A stretch of DNA of 64,000 nucleotides from Azadirachta indica (GCA_022749755.1 CM040449.1:1612001-1676000), one strand, 5' to 3'; shown: positions 37,895 to 56,005, counted from the first letter of the stretch. Numbers and translations are program-made. Notes: a model not told the origin generated them from the letters alone.

Positions 37895-39479
37895 ATCAAG
37901 CAACGATCAACATATGCAACCAAGACCAATATCTATAAGTCTGTTAGTTACCTTGTGTACAAACCTGTTTGACTTGTGTACTCTGGTTCACTTTTAGGCC
38001 GAGTGCCTTTACTTAAATAATGTGTTCCAAATAAATTATGTATATGCAGACATTTTAATACATGTCTAAAAATCATATTATGTGCTGTCTTTGTTTCTGC
38101 TTGCTGGTTTAATTTCCAAAATAAAAGTTCAAATGCTCATTGCGGTTGAGAAAATGATATATAATTTCTAGCATCCTGTTTATTATGAAGAGGATAGACT
38201 TGTATTTGGGTTGTGACATGGACTCTAAAAAACACATACTGCTGCGAGGATGTTAAGAAATCATGAATCTACTTTTGACAATGCATGAGATCAAATAACA
38301 CTCACTCATATGGTAGCGAAGCATTCTACTTTCAAAGTATCATAATTAACTCGTTAGTGTGATTATTTAGACTTCTATTAATATTGAATTCTGGTAACTT
38401 TAAAATCACAAATATTATGTGATAAAAGTTCTATATGTCAAACATTAACATAAACCAAAAGAATCTTATTAGTTGATGTTGCCCAATTTATTTTTAACTT
38501 TTACTTTCAATACAAATAAAAAATACTCTAGTTTAATGCTTTCCTACTGTTAAATGCTTTATTTTTAATATTATACAATTATATGCTGAATCGATAGATA
38601 TATACATAGGAAATCTATTAAGAGTTGGAAGTAAAGATTTCCTCAAGACTAGCACTGCCTGCTAAAGTATGCGTAAAGTGCTTGTCTGCATCTTGATTTG
38701 TTGTTAGAATTGTACATCCCTTTTGCATCCATATCTTCAAATGCTGAAGGAAGTCTTTTTCCCACTAACTAGAAAAGATAATCAACTTGTTTACTTAGCT
38801 CCTGTCTATATCTAGGGTCATTGACAATTTCCTAGAGAAAACTGGCATGCATTATTGTTTGTCTGCAAACTATAGTGACTAATCATTGATAATTCAATTT
38901 GTACAGTATATGTAGCTGTATGATTTATCAGGCAATCATATCATATCGTTATATTTGTAGTGGGTATCCATTAATTCCATACATTCTCAAAGTCAATATC
39001 TCTATAGAGATCATTATGAAGACTAAGAATTAAAAATTGACTATAGATTGAAAAAACAATGTGTTTATTATATTTTTCTGTTAGTAAATTTTGTGATTTC
39101 CTAGACCCATTTTTTTTTTTTTAAAGCATATTAAATCAAAAGAATTACAATTTACTCGTAAAAAATCTACAAAATTAATAATTGAATCTTGTATTTTCAC
39201 TCTAAAGGAATGTATAACATCTGTAAGTTACAAATTTACACCATCCATTTCGTCTTCGATATAAGTTTGCTTTTCAAATAACTAATAATATTTTAGAGTG
39301 AAATGAAGGAGGTTCATGATTTGTTGTTAGCACATTGGAATCAACTATTATATTTCTCACGTATGCCATGATATAGTATCCGCATTCCACGTTGTAGTGG
39401 GACCCTTCTAAGACAATAATAAAAAGAATTAACTAATTCAAAACAAACTAAGACTCCCTTCTTTCAAGCAACGGTAGGC

Positions 39480-39506
<27 letters not shown>
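39480..39506. repeat. Poly-T tract (27 bases)
   Basis: Uninterrupted run of T; on the minus strand it could be the poly-A tail of a retroposed sequence, but no parent was recognised. Confidence 0.85.
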
Positions 39507-39512
<6 letters not shown>

Positions 39513-41329
39513 ACGGAGTTTTCTCGTAATATTTATAATATGAATAAATATCTTTCTAATTTGAAAATATATACTGCACACTAACTAAAATTTGCTTCTT
39601 TCATGAGATGTACTTAATGGATATATATAGATTGTAACTTAATATTAAAAACAATCAAAACTATTTACTATATTAAAAAAACTAAAAAGGTTATGTATAT
39701 AAATACTATTTAATTTTATTATATATTAATTAATATTCATTTTTGTGTTAGTAGTGGACTTTGTAACTTATTGTCAGAAAATAAGAAATTATCTAGACTT
39801 CTAACAACAATTTTTTGCATATAGTTTATATAAAAGTTCCAAAAATATTAGTACCATGAGTGCTCATTTTTGTGCCAAAATTAGAGTTGTTATTATTTAT
39901 CTATCTCTATTTTTTTAACTTAAAAAAGATATGAGAGTCATTTAAGAGTATCAAGCATGCCTCTAACCACTCAAACTATATCTTGAGAACTTTACTTATT
40001 TCTATTTAAAGTGATAATTTTTCAATAATATCCAACGTACAGTTGTTGATGACCATATACAAAACATGTTAAAGAATGAAAGTGCACATTATCCCAAATT
40101 TTTTAAGAAGTGATTAAATATTTATTACAATACTCTTTGACATGCACAATTAGATCTCCCATATATAAATATAAGCTAAACAAGCATTATATGTAGCAAA
40201 TAAAAATAAGGAGTCTTAAAATAAACACATATAGTAACACAAAAAAAGAAAAATTGAAAAAAATGACAAATCAAGAAAACAAAGATTGTATGAATGCAGT
40301 TAGTACTACAAATTAAGTTTTGATGTTTTTGGCATATCTTGCAACAATGTCACAACTCCTGTTTAGGCTGGGTAAAAGGTTAGGTTCGAGTTGTGTTTGT
40401 AAAAGCTCGATTTGGATCCAGATTAATTTCATTTAATTTAATCCAGACTCAGCCTCAGATTTAATGTCATTTGAGTCAAATTTTGACCAAATCTAGTTTG
40501 GGTCTAAGCTTTAAAAACTTGGAATAGAAAAGAAAAATTCGAATTTGGGCCAAATTATAACTTGGATAAGTTAATTAAGAGTTCAGATATAACCCGAGCA
40601 CAACCCTAATTGTATTTAAGGTCAGGTTTGCCTTGACCCTAATATTCAATTTTTGCCTAAGTCAAACTAGGCTCGAACTTTTTTGCTAAATCTACTCTTG
40701 TTGTAAGAATTTGCTTTGTTAGCACTTATAATGAGATTTACAACAAAACGATGTCTCTGCTTAATATATCGTAGACAATTAGACATTGATATATGCTTAT
40801 AAGAGGAATCAAATAAAATTTATCTTAAACATGAGATTTACACGATCGTGTTGCGGTAAATTTTTTTTAAATTAGAGTAGATTTTGTTCAAATTAGATTT
40901 AAATTTTTATGGACGATATAAATTTGTAGTAATCTCAATTTTTGACTCTTGATAAGTTTCTGAAATAGGTATAAGTGGATTGTACATATAATTATATAAT
41001 ATTAAAAAAATATGGTTTGTACAAAAATTTTGTCTTATTGATAATCAATCAATAAAATACCAATAAATAAAAAAAGTGAAAACCTATTTGATGTCAAGGA
41101 AATTGGCCCCACTAATAATCTTATTGATATATTTATCATCACTTACCAACATAAACATTTAAAATCTTAATCTCTATAAAGTTCACTTAACAAATTAAAT
41201 AGACATTAACATATGCATTTATTACTCTTTTTTCCTTTAAAAAAGTTTTATCTCACTCATTTGTAAAAATTTTTAACAAGATGATTTTAATGTACATTAA
41301 CCTAAACTTATAAAATAAGTTAATTAATG

Positions 41330-41980
41330 AGTTCCCATATGTTTACACATATTCTTACACTATTTTATAATTCTTTAGATTTGAGTATCTTTAACGATTG
41401 AGATTGAATATAGTATATATATTAATTATGGTCCATTAATCATACATTAACTTTAGACATCACATTTAGTATCATGTCTACATTTAAGGGTATGTAAAAA
41501 TATGTGTAAAAATATAAGACCGTCTGATCCTTCTCAAAGGTTAATATTTCCTTTATTAAAATTTTTATTCCATTATATTTTTAGGATAATAGTAGGTATC
41601 TTTTTATATATATATATATATATATATAACAGTTTCATAAGTTTACACATTATTTTATTTATAGGCAGTTAGATTTAGATACCTCCAAAGATTAAATCTG
41701 ATGCATATAATTAATATACATGTTAAATTTAATTTTAATTATCAAAAGTGTGTAAATCGAATAATCTATAAAATAACATAAAAATATATATAAAATTATA
41801 TAATTGGCTACCCCTCCTCCCAATATACATATACATATTGGAGAGGTTAAGAGCCTTTTTTTTATATAAATTTTTATATTATTTATATCTCGTTAGTTTT
41901 ACATACGTTTAATGGATAAGATTGAAACTTATAATATAATTAATGTATAGTTAATTATTTTCTCTCTCTCTCTATATATA
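41330..41980. repeat. Cluster of AT-rich foldback (MITE-like) repeats
   Basis: Three related segments lie close together, about 41330-41530, 41625-41805 and 41860-41980. Each pairs an arm such as TTTACACAT near one end with a complementary arm (ATGTGTAAAAATAT or GTGTGTAAAT) near the other, around a centre with an AATTAATATA core. They resemble the segments at 18140-18330 and 21265-21415. A TA microsatellite (41605-41628) separates the first two. Confidence 0.5.
41815..41848. repeat. Short GC-capped palindrome
   Basis: CCTCCTCCCAATATACATATACATATTGGAGAGG forms a short stem, CTCC-CAATAT paired with ATATTG-GAG, between two foldback repeats. Confidence 0.5.
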
Positions 41981-42849
41981 ATATATATAAAATTTCGATC
42001 CTATGGAGTGGATCTGCACCACTTGGTCTATTTAGTATCTTCCACTTCATCATCTTGTTCTCCCTGCAATTCCTTTCGCACCTTATATGTTAAATAAATT
42101 ACAACCTTTAATTTATTTTATAGTACTGTAAATATAAAGGCGGTAGTACTAGAGATACAAATAGTTTATACAAATTAATATAAATATGATAGTATTAATT
42201 GTCATTTATTTTTAATTAATTATATTAATTTTTAATAATACTATTAGATCTCGCCACTTCTGTAAATAAAAAGTCAACAAATGGAGATAGAATTCTTCTC
42301 CTTCGCAGCCCCACTCTTCTATTATTTACATCTATAAGTGAATATCTATACCACCCACAAATAATATCTAAGATCACTGGATCAAAAACAATCAAACAGG
42401 GATTGATTATAGATTAATATGTATAATCAAACATGTGATTAGATTAATGATATGATATTGTTTAATATTCAATGTATCTATCTCACATTAATTCACTTAT
42501 TTTAGCTTTAATAAAACATAACAATTTAATTCTGAAATAAATGTAGTAGTTTAATAATGGAGGTGAGGTGATGCCATCAAATTTAAAATATATATTTAAG
42601 GAAAAGGAAAAATTAAATATAACTGAAAAAGAAAAAGACAGTTGAGAACGTAGGGTGGATGGAGGTGGAGCCTACTCTATCGTAATGTTACTAAAAATAA
42701 GCATCTTCAGGAGAAAACAAAACAGATTATAAAGAGAATAATACAGAATCCAGATGAAATTCAATTAATATGTTTGTTTGTACCCCACCGTGTTAATTCT
42801 CTTCCTTTTCTCCCATTCTTTCACCGGTCAATACGTTTTGTTTTCACAA

Positions 42850-42858
42850 AAATATATA
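42850..42858 (+). promoter_or_regulatory. TATA-like box of the CDPK gene
   Basis: ATATATAATA about 105 bases upstream of the ATG at 42958, followed by a pyrimidine- and GA-rich leader. Confidence 0.4.
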
Positions 42859-42957
42859 ATAATCACAACTACAACAACTGTTTTTCCTTTGACAACATCA
42901 GGGAGATAGAGAGAGAGGGAGATCCAAATCCCAACTGGGATTGTTAGAATTTTACAG

Positions 42958-47814
<4,857 letters not shown>

Positions 47815-48895
47815 AATCAATCTTCTGTTGTATGTATAGTCAGAGATCAAGCTGTTGATCACCAAAAACCTTTCCTGACAATCAATCTTTTGCTTGTTCT
47901 TTTTTTGGTTTTGGGTTTGATGATGAGGTTTTATTTTGAAACGAATTCAATTTTAAAATTTTGTTTATTAACATCTCATATTATTCTTCATACAATTTCA
48001 GTAGAGGATCAATCGCTGCAGAAGCTGGAGATCTAATGTTATAATCTTCAACTAATGGGCATTATTGATTTGTAATTTTTATGAGAACGTTTAGCCAATG
48101 CTGTACTTAGCAATCAAGTTTGCATCTTCCTAGTACTGTAGGTGGGAATCTTTTTAACTTGAGGATATGTTTGGTATTCTTTCCTTTCACTTAAGTTTAA
48201 AAATAAAGTTGAAAAAAAGTTTATTAACATTAATTTTTAGTATATTTATTTATTTATTAATATTAAATGTTTAATGTTTTTATCTTATAGTATTTTATTT
48301 CTAAATGTACCCTAACGTTAAAAAAAAAATATTATTTAGTAATTAAAAATTAAAAATAAAATAAATTAGTTATTAAAGTGAAGCGGTCTGAGTTGAATTG
48401 GTTTGATTTATAATTTAAATGAATTAACTCGAGAAATAAACCAAAAATTAATTAATAAATATAAAAAATTAAAAAATAAATTATAATTTTAATATTTTTT
48501 TTTAAAAAAAAGTTGCATATAATTACAGGATAATAAATAAATTTGTGAAGATAAAATTATTATATACAAAATAAAAAAAGCAAAAGAGAACAAGGTAGAA
48601 TCGAAACAATTGGACCGCGTTGATTCAAATTAGTACTGCATCTAAATTCGGCTTGAATAATATGAATGAGCGGATAATTTAATAAATGACATCATAATCT
48701 CAATATTATTTTGTTTCTATTTTTTAACCGAAATAAATAAATAAATAATTGTGAGTTTTTCGTTAAATTAGAAAAGGGCAAATTGGTCAATGAACAAATA
48801 AAGAGATAGGATAAGTCTAATTTACGTTACAGAACAACAGTAAGCAGAAGCTGGAAAAGAGAGTGCTCGGAAGGAAGAAGAAGACGGCAACGGCA
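47815..48895. other. CDPK 3' UTR, spacer and RPL21 promoter
   Basis: About the first 300 bases are probable CDPK 3' UTR. Next is AT-rich spacer without coding, and from about 48770 the RPL21 5' region. An in-frame ATG at 48863 lies 11 codons upstream of the chosen RPL21 start. Confidence 0.5.
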
Positions 48896-49894
48896 ATGGC
48901 AGCATCGTCTTGTGCAGCAACACTTGCGCTCTGTTCTTCTCTTACAACTCATTGCAAAATCTCAATTAACCAAAACCCTAATCACCCACCTCTGCTTCCT
49001 CTTTCTAAGTCAAAACTCTGCTCTTCTTCAGCTCTCTATGCAAGACCTACTTTTTCATTCACCCCCAAATTATCCCAATCCGAAGCACCCGTTTTAGAGT
49101 CCGAACCCGAGGCCGAAGCTGAAGCCGAAATCGTGGAGTCCACTGCCGAGGTTGAAGAGTCTACCGCCAAGGAACAACCCAAACGTGAAGAGGTGTTCGC
49201 TGTAGTGATGGTTAGTAACATTTCCAGTATTTGTCTAGAAAAATGAAAGCTTTTTGTGCTGTGTGTGGTTTTAGACTAATTTTGTAAACACCCAAATTTT
49301 TGTTTTGACGTTAACAGTTGTTGTTGTTGCGATCTGGTGTAATTGTTTGATTATTAAAATGCTACCTTTTGATTCAGCATAAAATTCTGTTTTGATAGTA
49401 ATATTAACTGCTATGCGTTGTTATGGAATGGATGAAATGTGAAAGTGCTTTTGCCGGTCGCATGCTTTTGCTTATGTGTTAGAGACCTCAGGTACCAATG
49501 TCTTATTCTTATGGTTAAGGTTTTTGGAGTAAATAATGGTTTCCCAGTTGGCTTTTTGCCAGTATTTGGAGAGTATAATTTGGTGGTTTATGGATTAAAA
49601 TTTTTATTATTTTTTGTGTATACAGTTTTTTTTTTCCTAATGTTCTTAGCACGACATGAAGGGACATCCATTTTCCAGAATGATATTCATTGCGGGGTTG
49701 TGGGGTTCTTCAAGATATGATCTTGTAATTGTTATGAGCATTTTGTCTTTGCATTTCTTCTTTGGGACTGACCATGTTAATGAATTGGGTGGTTGTCTTT
49801 TGTTTTTATTTAGATTGGTTCACGCCAATATATTGTTTTTCCTGGGCGATATATCTATACTCAGAGGCTAAAAGGTGCAAATGTCAATGATAAG
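48896..49894 (+). CDS. RPL21: Chloroplast 50S ribosomal protein L21, 5' part (interrupted by assembly gap)
   Basis: bL21 of the plastid ribosome, nuclear encoded. Exon 1 (48896-49210) encodes a transit peptide rich in Ser/Ala/Leu with almost no acidic residues (MAASSCAATLALCSS...), then an acidic linker of Glu/Ala repeats (EAEAEAE...). It ends EEVFAVVM. Exon 2 (49814-49894) encodes IGSRQYIVFPGRYIYTQRLK and GANVNDK, the conserved start of the L21 beta-barrel. The following exon or exons, encoding the basic RNA-binding half, are absent from 49895-50469 and from 50570-51902. They must lie in the N gap at 50470-50569, whose true length is unknown, unless the gene is broken. I chose the ATG at 48896 because it gives a standard MAAS transit-peptide start; the in-frame ATG at 48863 adds a Lys-rich stretch atypical for one. 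L21 is required for plastid translation and embryo viability in Arabidopsis. RPL21 follows CPK11 directly there too. Confidence 0.9.
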
Positions 49895-50469
49895 GTATGT
49901 GGTTCTGTCTTTCTACTCTACCTTAGTTATTATTTGAATTCGCACTATATTTGTTGCTGATTTTTGAAATATCGATTGCGTCTTTAGCATCACATTGTGG
50001 TCACTAGGTGGAGATGCCGAATTGTGCCCTCATGTGGTCGATTGTTCAATTTTAATAACCAAAAGTAGTTCAAGTTACAAGAAATATTTAATTCACTTTT
50101 GTGCTAGTATCTGTAGTATTCTTCATCCTGACTTTTATGAAACTTGGAAAAGGAAATAGCACGTAACTGGCGGTAAAATGATCTATGCTTTTTTTTTTTT
50201 CCTCTTTAAATTGGTTGTTAACTGAAAAAGAAAAATGTAGCAATATGCAGTCTCTGTAACTAGGGTGAAAGTATGCAGTGTTGCCTTTGAGATCTCATTT
50301 AAGTTGGTATAATTGGTCCTCTGGAAATTCATGTGTTTTAAGGGTTTCAGTTGTTTGAGTTTACAATTGTTTTTACTTCAAAAGTGATTGCTGTGTTGTT
50401 TCCTAGAATCTACTAGGCAGTCATAGCATTTTTTACAGCATTTTGATTCCTTTCAACTTTCAAACTTCG

Positions 50470-50569
50470 NNNNNNNNNNNNNNNNNNNNNNNNNNNNNNN
50501 NNNNNNNNNNNNNNNNNNNNNNNNNNNNNNNNNNNNNNNNNNNNNNNNNNNNNNNNNNNNNNNNNNNNN
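50470..50569. other. Assembly gap, exactly 100 N
   Basis: One hundred undetermined bases, the conventional placeholder for a scaffold gap of unknown size. The missing 3' exons of RPL21 and the missing 5' exons of the DUF616 gene both point into it, so the real gap is probably well over 100 bases. Confidence 0.95.
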
Positions 50570-51054
50570 ACCTAAGCTTAGAAAATCAACTTTGTTTATT
50601 GAAACAATAAAGAAATAATTTGATTTGTTCTTGAGTAATTTCTTTGAATCTTCTCCAATGTTTTCCTTTGAATTTATTTTTGGGTTTTGAACTCTAAACT
50701 TGGTTAACATATGAACCTATGGCCATGTATAAGATCTTATTTGTATATTTGCTGCTTTCTTTAACCTGCATCCATCATTTTTATTCTTTGGTGTAGGCAA
50801 GTAGTTGAGGAAAAGGAGGGCTTAGCGTTCTGTAGGCAATATTGCTTTTGTTGAAACACCATTAAGCTCATCAGCTTTAGCAAATAAGGAAAAGATTCAA
50901 TAATAGTATTTAGATTTTAACATGTCCCTGTGTGTGCATGTTCAGATTTTAATAAATGGTCTTGTCACATGAATCTAAACACACACGAGTGCAGATTTTC
51001 TGGATCCGACACGAATGGGAGAATTGAAACACGAGTGTTGCTGGTTATAACCTG

Positions 51055-51206
51055 GTGTGGATACCTTATTGAAACATCTTGAGTCCCAAAAGTTTAATCT
51101 TATACAAGGTGGCTAAACAATAGTACACGAGTGTGGATACTTTATTGAAACATCTTGAGTCCCAAAAGTTTAAGCTTATACAAGGTGGCTAAACAATAGT
51201 ACACGA
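51055..51206. repeat. 76-base tandem duplication
   Basis: Units 51055-51130 and 51131-51206 each start GTGTGGATAC, contain GAAACATCTTGAGTCCCAAA, and end ACACGA. They differ at only about two positions. The duplication is close to the assembly gap and lies in the presumed intron upstream of the first visible DUF616 exon. Confidence 0.9.
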
Positions 51207-51902
51207 ACTCTTGCAGCCTTTATATGTTTTGAGTGACCTATTCTTGTGTTCTTGGACTGGTAGTGCTGGGATAAATTTCTAAATGTATTTGTTGTTAAAT
51301 GATTTATACAATGAGCATTTTAAATGGAGCCCGTAATTTTTCAAACCTAATACTCTTGAATGCTTGTCTTGTACAGATGCTTGAAACTCTCGTGTTGTAC
51401 CTAGATCACTCAACCTGAGAACTGCTTAGGTATTAATAAGCAAAAGAAAATTTTTGTTTTTCGGATTGAGAAAAGGATTTCCTAAATACCTGAACCCTGA
51501 TCACAGTAGGTGGCCGGTTGAATGGAAAAGTCTGTGCTATAGGTGATTGTATAATTTGCCATGTATATGAATGCCTGTATATGCACCCAATTTACCAGTT
51601 AAACTGTGGGGTTGGACAACTTAACAGGCTTGCAATTTTCTAAATCAGATACCTGTGATGATTCTGAGCTATCAAACACTGGTTGAGTCCATGTATTTCG
51701 GTTCAGTCTGTTTGAGGCACTGTTCATACTACACTATTAGCATGTCATGCAATATTTAGATCTAGGCATTTTGTTAACATTTGTGTGAGTTAATTGTCTA
51801 GATGTTACCACCTAGAGTTTCAAATTTTTTATCTTTTCCTAACATTTATTCAAAATTTCTAGGGTCTTGTGAGATGAAGCTTTTTTAAATTCTACTACAC
51901 AG

Positions 51903-54900
51903 CTTGTGGAGCCTTTAGAGAGTCGAAAATTTGCAAGATTTTTGTTGCAGTATACAGAAATGGAGGAGAAGCCTGCTGGAGAAGCAGACTGGGAGCCTAG
52001 ATTTGCCGGGCATCAGAGTTTACAAGAGCGGGAAAAATCTTTTTTAGCACAGGATCAAAAAATAAACTGTGGATTTGTTAAAGCTCCTGAAGGATATCCA
52101 AGAACTGGATTTGACTTGGCGGAAGATGATTCAAATTATATTAGTAGATGCCACATTGCTGTTGTCTCTTGCATTTTTGGAAATTCAGATCGCTTGAGAA
52201 TACCGGCTGGCAAAACGGTATGATCATAAATTCTATCGCATTCTATTTGTAGTGCTTTTCCAAAGATGTAAATGTTTGTGATAGAAGAAACAAAGGTATC
52301 TCAACAGTATCCAATTTGACATGAATATTACCTTCCTTACTTCTATTTTAATGTGATCTTTGGATATAATTTTGTCCTCCATTCAGGTTGATTTTATATT
52401 CTTGAACTTTTTGATAGTTGATGAGCTTGAATTATTAACAAATCACTATTGTTTAGAGCACACTCTTGAGCAAGTCTCGTAATTTGACCAAATGTGATAT
52501 GATCTATATGGTGTTCATGGATTATGTACTACATTAATACTGCATGCATACTCAGATGAGTATTGGTTGTTTATTATCATCATGTTTAAAAGGTACTTGC
52601 AGGCTTATAAAAAAATTGAAGTTTAATTTTGCTTCTTTTGGGTCTCTGCATTATAAGACTTTATGGTGCTCCAAGTAGTGTTGTTTATGTAGAGATTGTT
52701 GTTCTTTTTGTTAGTTTTACGCTTATTGTCTTTTTTTTGTTTACTTTTATTAAACATGAATAATGGTTGCCCTATTATCGTGAAAGTAATGACCTTTCCA
52801 ATCATTAGCTAAACTTCTGTGATTGATTTTAAGGCATTTAGTTGCTTATTTTAACACTTGATGTATGTAACATTGTTAGTTTTCTAGGTTAAACTTTGAT
52901 CACTATGTTGAATATGAAAAATTCAGTTGGCAATAGCAAATTTCATTTCCAATAGGTGGTGCAAGTTATTGATAGCATTTGAGCCCGCAATTGTTGAAGC
53001 CATAATGGTGGGAAATTCTGTGGATAGATTTTTTTTGGCTAAGGCAATAGAAAAGATACAAAGTTACTCTATGTTTTCATTTTGAACTTTCAGATGGAAG
53101 AATTTGTATAAAACTTTGAATTCAACTTGCATAGAGGTGTGTGCAAAGGAACATTGAGTTGCTGGGAGGAGAACTTCTGATGTTTGTGATTTTTGGTTAA
53201 CTTCAGAATTCTTTTTACTACCATCACCAAAGACTCCTTTTTTCTACCAATCAGTGTCCTGAATATATTAAGAGGTTCATGTCTTGAAAGAAATTTTGTT
53301 CATGAACCCTTATGTCTTCTGAGATTGGTTTGACGGGTGCAATAATTTTAGAAGCCTGGTGCATGTTTCATTGTGTTTAAAATTATTATGAGAGAATTTA
53401 TCTACATTATCATATATGCTGACACTATTTTTTTTCCTTTTTGTTTTTGAGTCTAGATATACAGACATATAATTATATTGTTTTGGGGTTTCTTAACAGT
53501 AGGCAGGGTTCTAGTTACCATAAACCTCTGGTTCACTTTTGTAATTCTTTTCTCTTTATTTATTCAATAAAATCTATGTGTTTCCTTTCCAAAAATGGAA
53601 AAAGGAAAAAGGAAAAATCATATATGCTAATGCAACGCCTTTTTTTTTTTTAATGTAAATGGACTATAGATTAGTAGACAATTTTTATTTTATTTTATTT
53701 TTTACTCTAGTAATTTATTCTGTTTTTAGTTTATGAAGGATAAGACCTAATTTTATTACTAGACCACCTAGTTTACTTATTAAAGACTAAGCTCCTGTTT
53801 GTCTGGAATTTGCTTCTGTAGAGTTGGTTGGAATTTTTTCATCTTCTGTTTGTGTTCTACATGCATGAACCATGATGTGATTGGTTGGAATTTGATGTGT
53901 GATTAGAATACTTTTGGGTTCCCTTACACTTCGCTAATCTAACTTCTCTGATGCATTTGTTTAAGCTATTTCACTGCTTCTGCATTTTGCATTTGAATGG
54001 TCTTGAGTGATGTGCCATCGTTTTGGATTGCAATTTTAGTTTGTAAATGTGTCTACTATTGGATTCTGGAATTTTTATGTGATTTAAAACTGTAATTTTG
54101 GGCCTCAATTACTTTTACCTTCTTCAGGTCACTCGTTTGTCAAAGAAAAATGTCTGCTTTGTTATGTTCATGGATGAACTCACTTTGCAAGCCCTTATGT
54201 CAGATGGTCACATAACAGATAGAACAGGTTTTATTGGCCTATGGAAGATAGTTGTGGTCAAGAATCTTCCTTACGCTGATATGCGTAGGGTGGGTAAAAT
54301 ACCAAAATTGTTGTCGCATCGACTATTTCCTTCTGCAAGGTGAGAATCAGATTAAACAGGATATAGTTGTATCTATTACACTGCCATATAGGTTTGCCAT
54401 TATCATTGCATTAGTGAAATTTTGATTCCTCATAAAATTAATATGTTCTCTCACTATCTCTCTATAAAATGTTCAGTATTGTTTTCCATAATATCTCTAT
54501 ACAACTTGACAGTGAAAATGATAATTATAATAAAGTCATTTGTTGATTCATGACACATAACTCTTTCACATGTACCCACTTTCTTTTTCTGACCTCTGTT
54601 AGTCTCGTAATTTTTTTTAACCCTTTCACAGTAAATAAGCTATGTGAAAAATAAAAGTTTAGAGTAAATCCATAATAATTTGGCATGAGGGACTGCTGAA
54701 AAATTTGTTTTCTGTTCTGGGCTAACTTGCACTAACTCAAAATTGGTTCAATAAAAATTTGGGTATGCCAAAAATTTTAGATGTCTTACAGCCATAGTGT
54801 TGCACATTTTGTTGTCTACCTAATATTAATCTTTTAAACAAATTAAATAATCAGGTATTCTAAAAAAATCAACTAAAGGGTGTCAATGTTGAATGAAGAA

Positions 54901-56005
54901 GCCTTGATTTATGGATTTTGCCATAGCCGATAGATGTAATCCCTGACAGTAGGAAGAGGTGAAAAAATAGAAAAGAATGGAAAGAACTATCTATTTTACT
55001 TGCCAATTCTTGTTCATAATTCCATGATTGCTATTGTCATTTCTTAGCACCTTGCTGCAACTGAAGTCTTTGAATATTTTCGTTTTCAGAGTTCTAGTAT
55101 ATAGAGGCACATTTTCTTATATATATGTGTGGAAACTGGATTCATGCTATAACTTGTTCTTTGGAATTATATATGCACAATGTAGGGGACTGTTTCATAC
55201 GAATGCCCTTTTTTTTTATCTAACCTTCTGCATTTTAAATTTTCTCAGATACTCAATCTGGTTGGATAGCAAATTACGACTTCAACTTGACCCTTTACTC
55301 ATCTTGGAATATTTCTTGTGGCGTAAAGGTCATGAATATGCGATTTCTAATCATTATGACCGGCATTGTGTTTGGGAAGAAGTTGCACAAAATAAGAAGC
55401 TGAACAAATATAATCATACTGTGATTGACCAACAATTTCAATTTTACCAGGCTGATGGGTTGAAAAGATTTGATCCCTTAGATCCTGACAAGCTTCTTCC
55501 TAGCAGTACATTTTTCTTCAACAATATACTTATGCTAGTATTGATAAATGTGTACACATTTATTTATTTATTTTTTGTGAGATTAAACTTTTTGCTGTCT
55601 GCAGATGTTCCTGAAGGATCTTTCATCGTTAGAGCACACACCCCAATGTCAAATTTGTTCTCTTGCCTTTGGTTCAACGAGGTTGACCGTTTTACTTCTC
55701 GCGATCAGCTAAGTTTTGCGTATACATACCAGAAATTGAGAAGGATGAATCCTGGCAAAATGTTTTATCTCAACATGTTCAAGGTACATATTACCATTAA
55801 AACCACAGTATGATCTGATCCTAGTACTATGCCTCCAGGATATCTGCAGCAAACTGCTATACTCAAACTAACTGTTAAAGTTTCTTTTTGATTTACAATT
55901 TTTCTTCTCATCCATGTGATGTAGGACTGTGAGAGGAGAGCGGTAGCTAAGCTTTTTCGTCATAGGTCAGAGGAGAAGCGACTACGTCAACAAGCAGCAA
56001 CATAA
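51903..56005 (+). CDS. DUF616 protein (MUCI70/TOD1-like), C-terminal 347 residues
   Basis: Five exons (51903-52217, 54128-54339, 55249-55505, 55605-55783, 55925-56005) splice in frame to 347 residues ending RLRQQAAT. The sequence is typical of plant DUF616 proteins, Golgi or endomembrane proteins annotated as probable hexosyltransferases (MUCI70) or, for TOD1, as an alkaline ceramidase. Visible blocks are NCGFVKAPEGYPRTGFD with CHIAVVSCIFGNSDRLR, then WKIVVVKNLPYADMRRVGKI, RYSIWLDSKLRLQLDPLLIL, DRHCVWEEVAQNKKLNKYNH and EGSFIVRAHTPMSNLFSCLW. The first visible exon begins after an acceptor in mid-protein (LVEPLESRKF), so the N-terminus with its expected membrane anchor is missing, presumably in the 100-N gap. 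An open frame at 55028-55813 merely reads through introns around exons 3 and 4. Arabidopsis has a DUF616 gene next to an mTERF gene (At4g09630/At4g09620, from memory), matching the next gene here. Confidence 0.85.

Larger units (their letters stand above)
37895..42850. other. Intergenic spacer between SPI-1 and the CDPK gene
   Basis: The first 150 bases are probably SPI-1 3' UTR (AATAAA-like ATAAATTATG near 38030). No coding was recognised after that. Includes a 27-base poly-T (39480-39506), a patch at 40360-40690 rich in degenerate GGTTCGAGTT/GGCTCGAAC-type motifs typical of old plant repeats, and clustered foldback repeats at 41330-41980. The final part is CDPK promoter, ending in a purine-rich GAGAGA leader at 42902-42922. 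Confidence 0.5.

Noticed and set aside
40360..40690. Patch with GGTTCGAGTT/GGCTCGAACTT-like motifs, considered as a tRNA-derived element
   Set aside because: TTCGA alone resembles a B box, but no A box, poly-A tail or target duplication could be located.
49036..49221. Minus-strand Ser/Ala/Asp-rich frame
   Set aside because: Antisense of the Glu/Ala repeat in the RPL21 linker.
50453..50710. Minus-strand open frame crossing the N gap
   Set aside because: Its length comes from translating undetermined bases; no real sequence supports it.
55028..55813. 261-residue plus-strand open frame
   Set aside because: It reads through introns on both sides of, and between, DUF616 exons 3 and 4; only 55249-55505 and 55605-55783 are coding, with clear splice sites.
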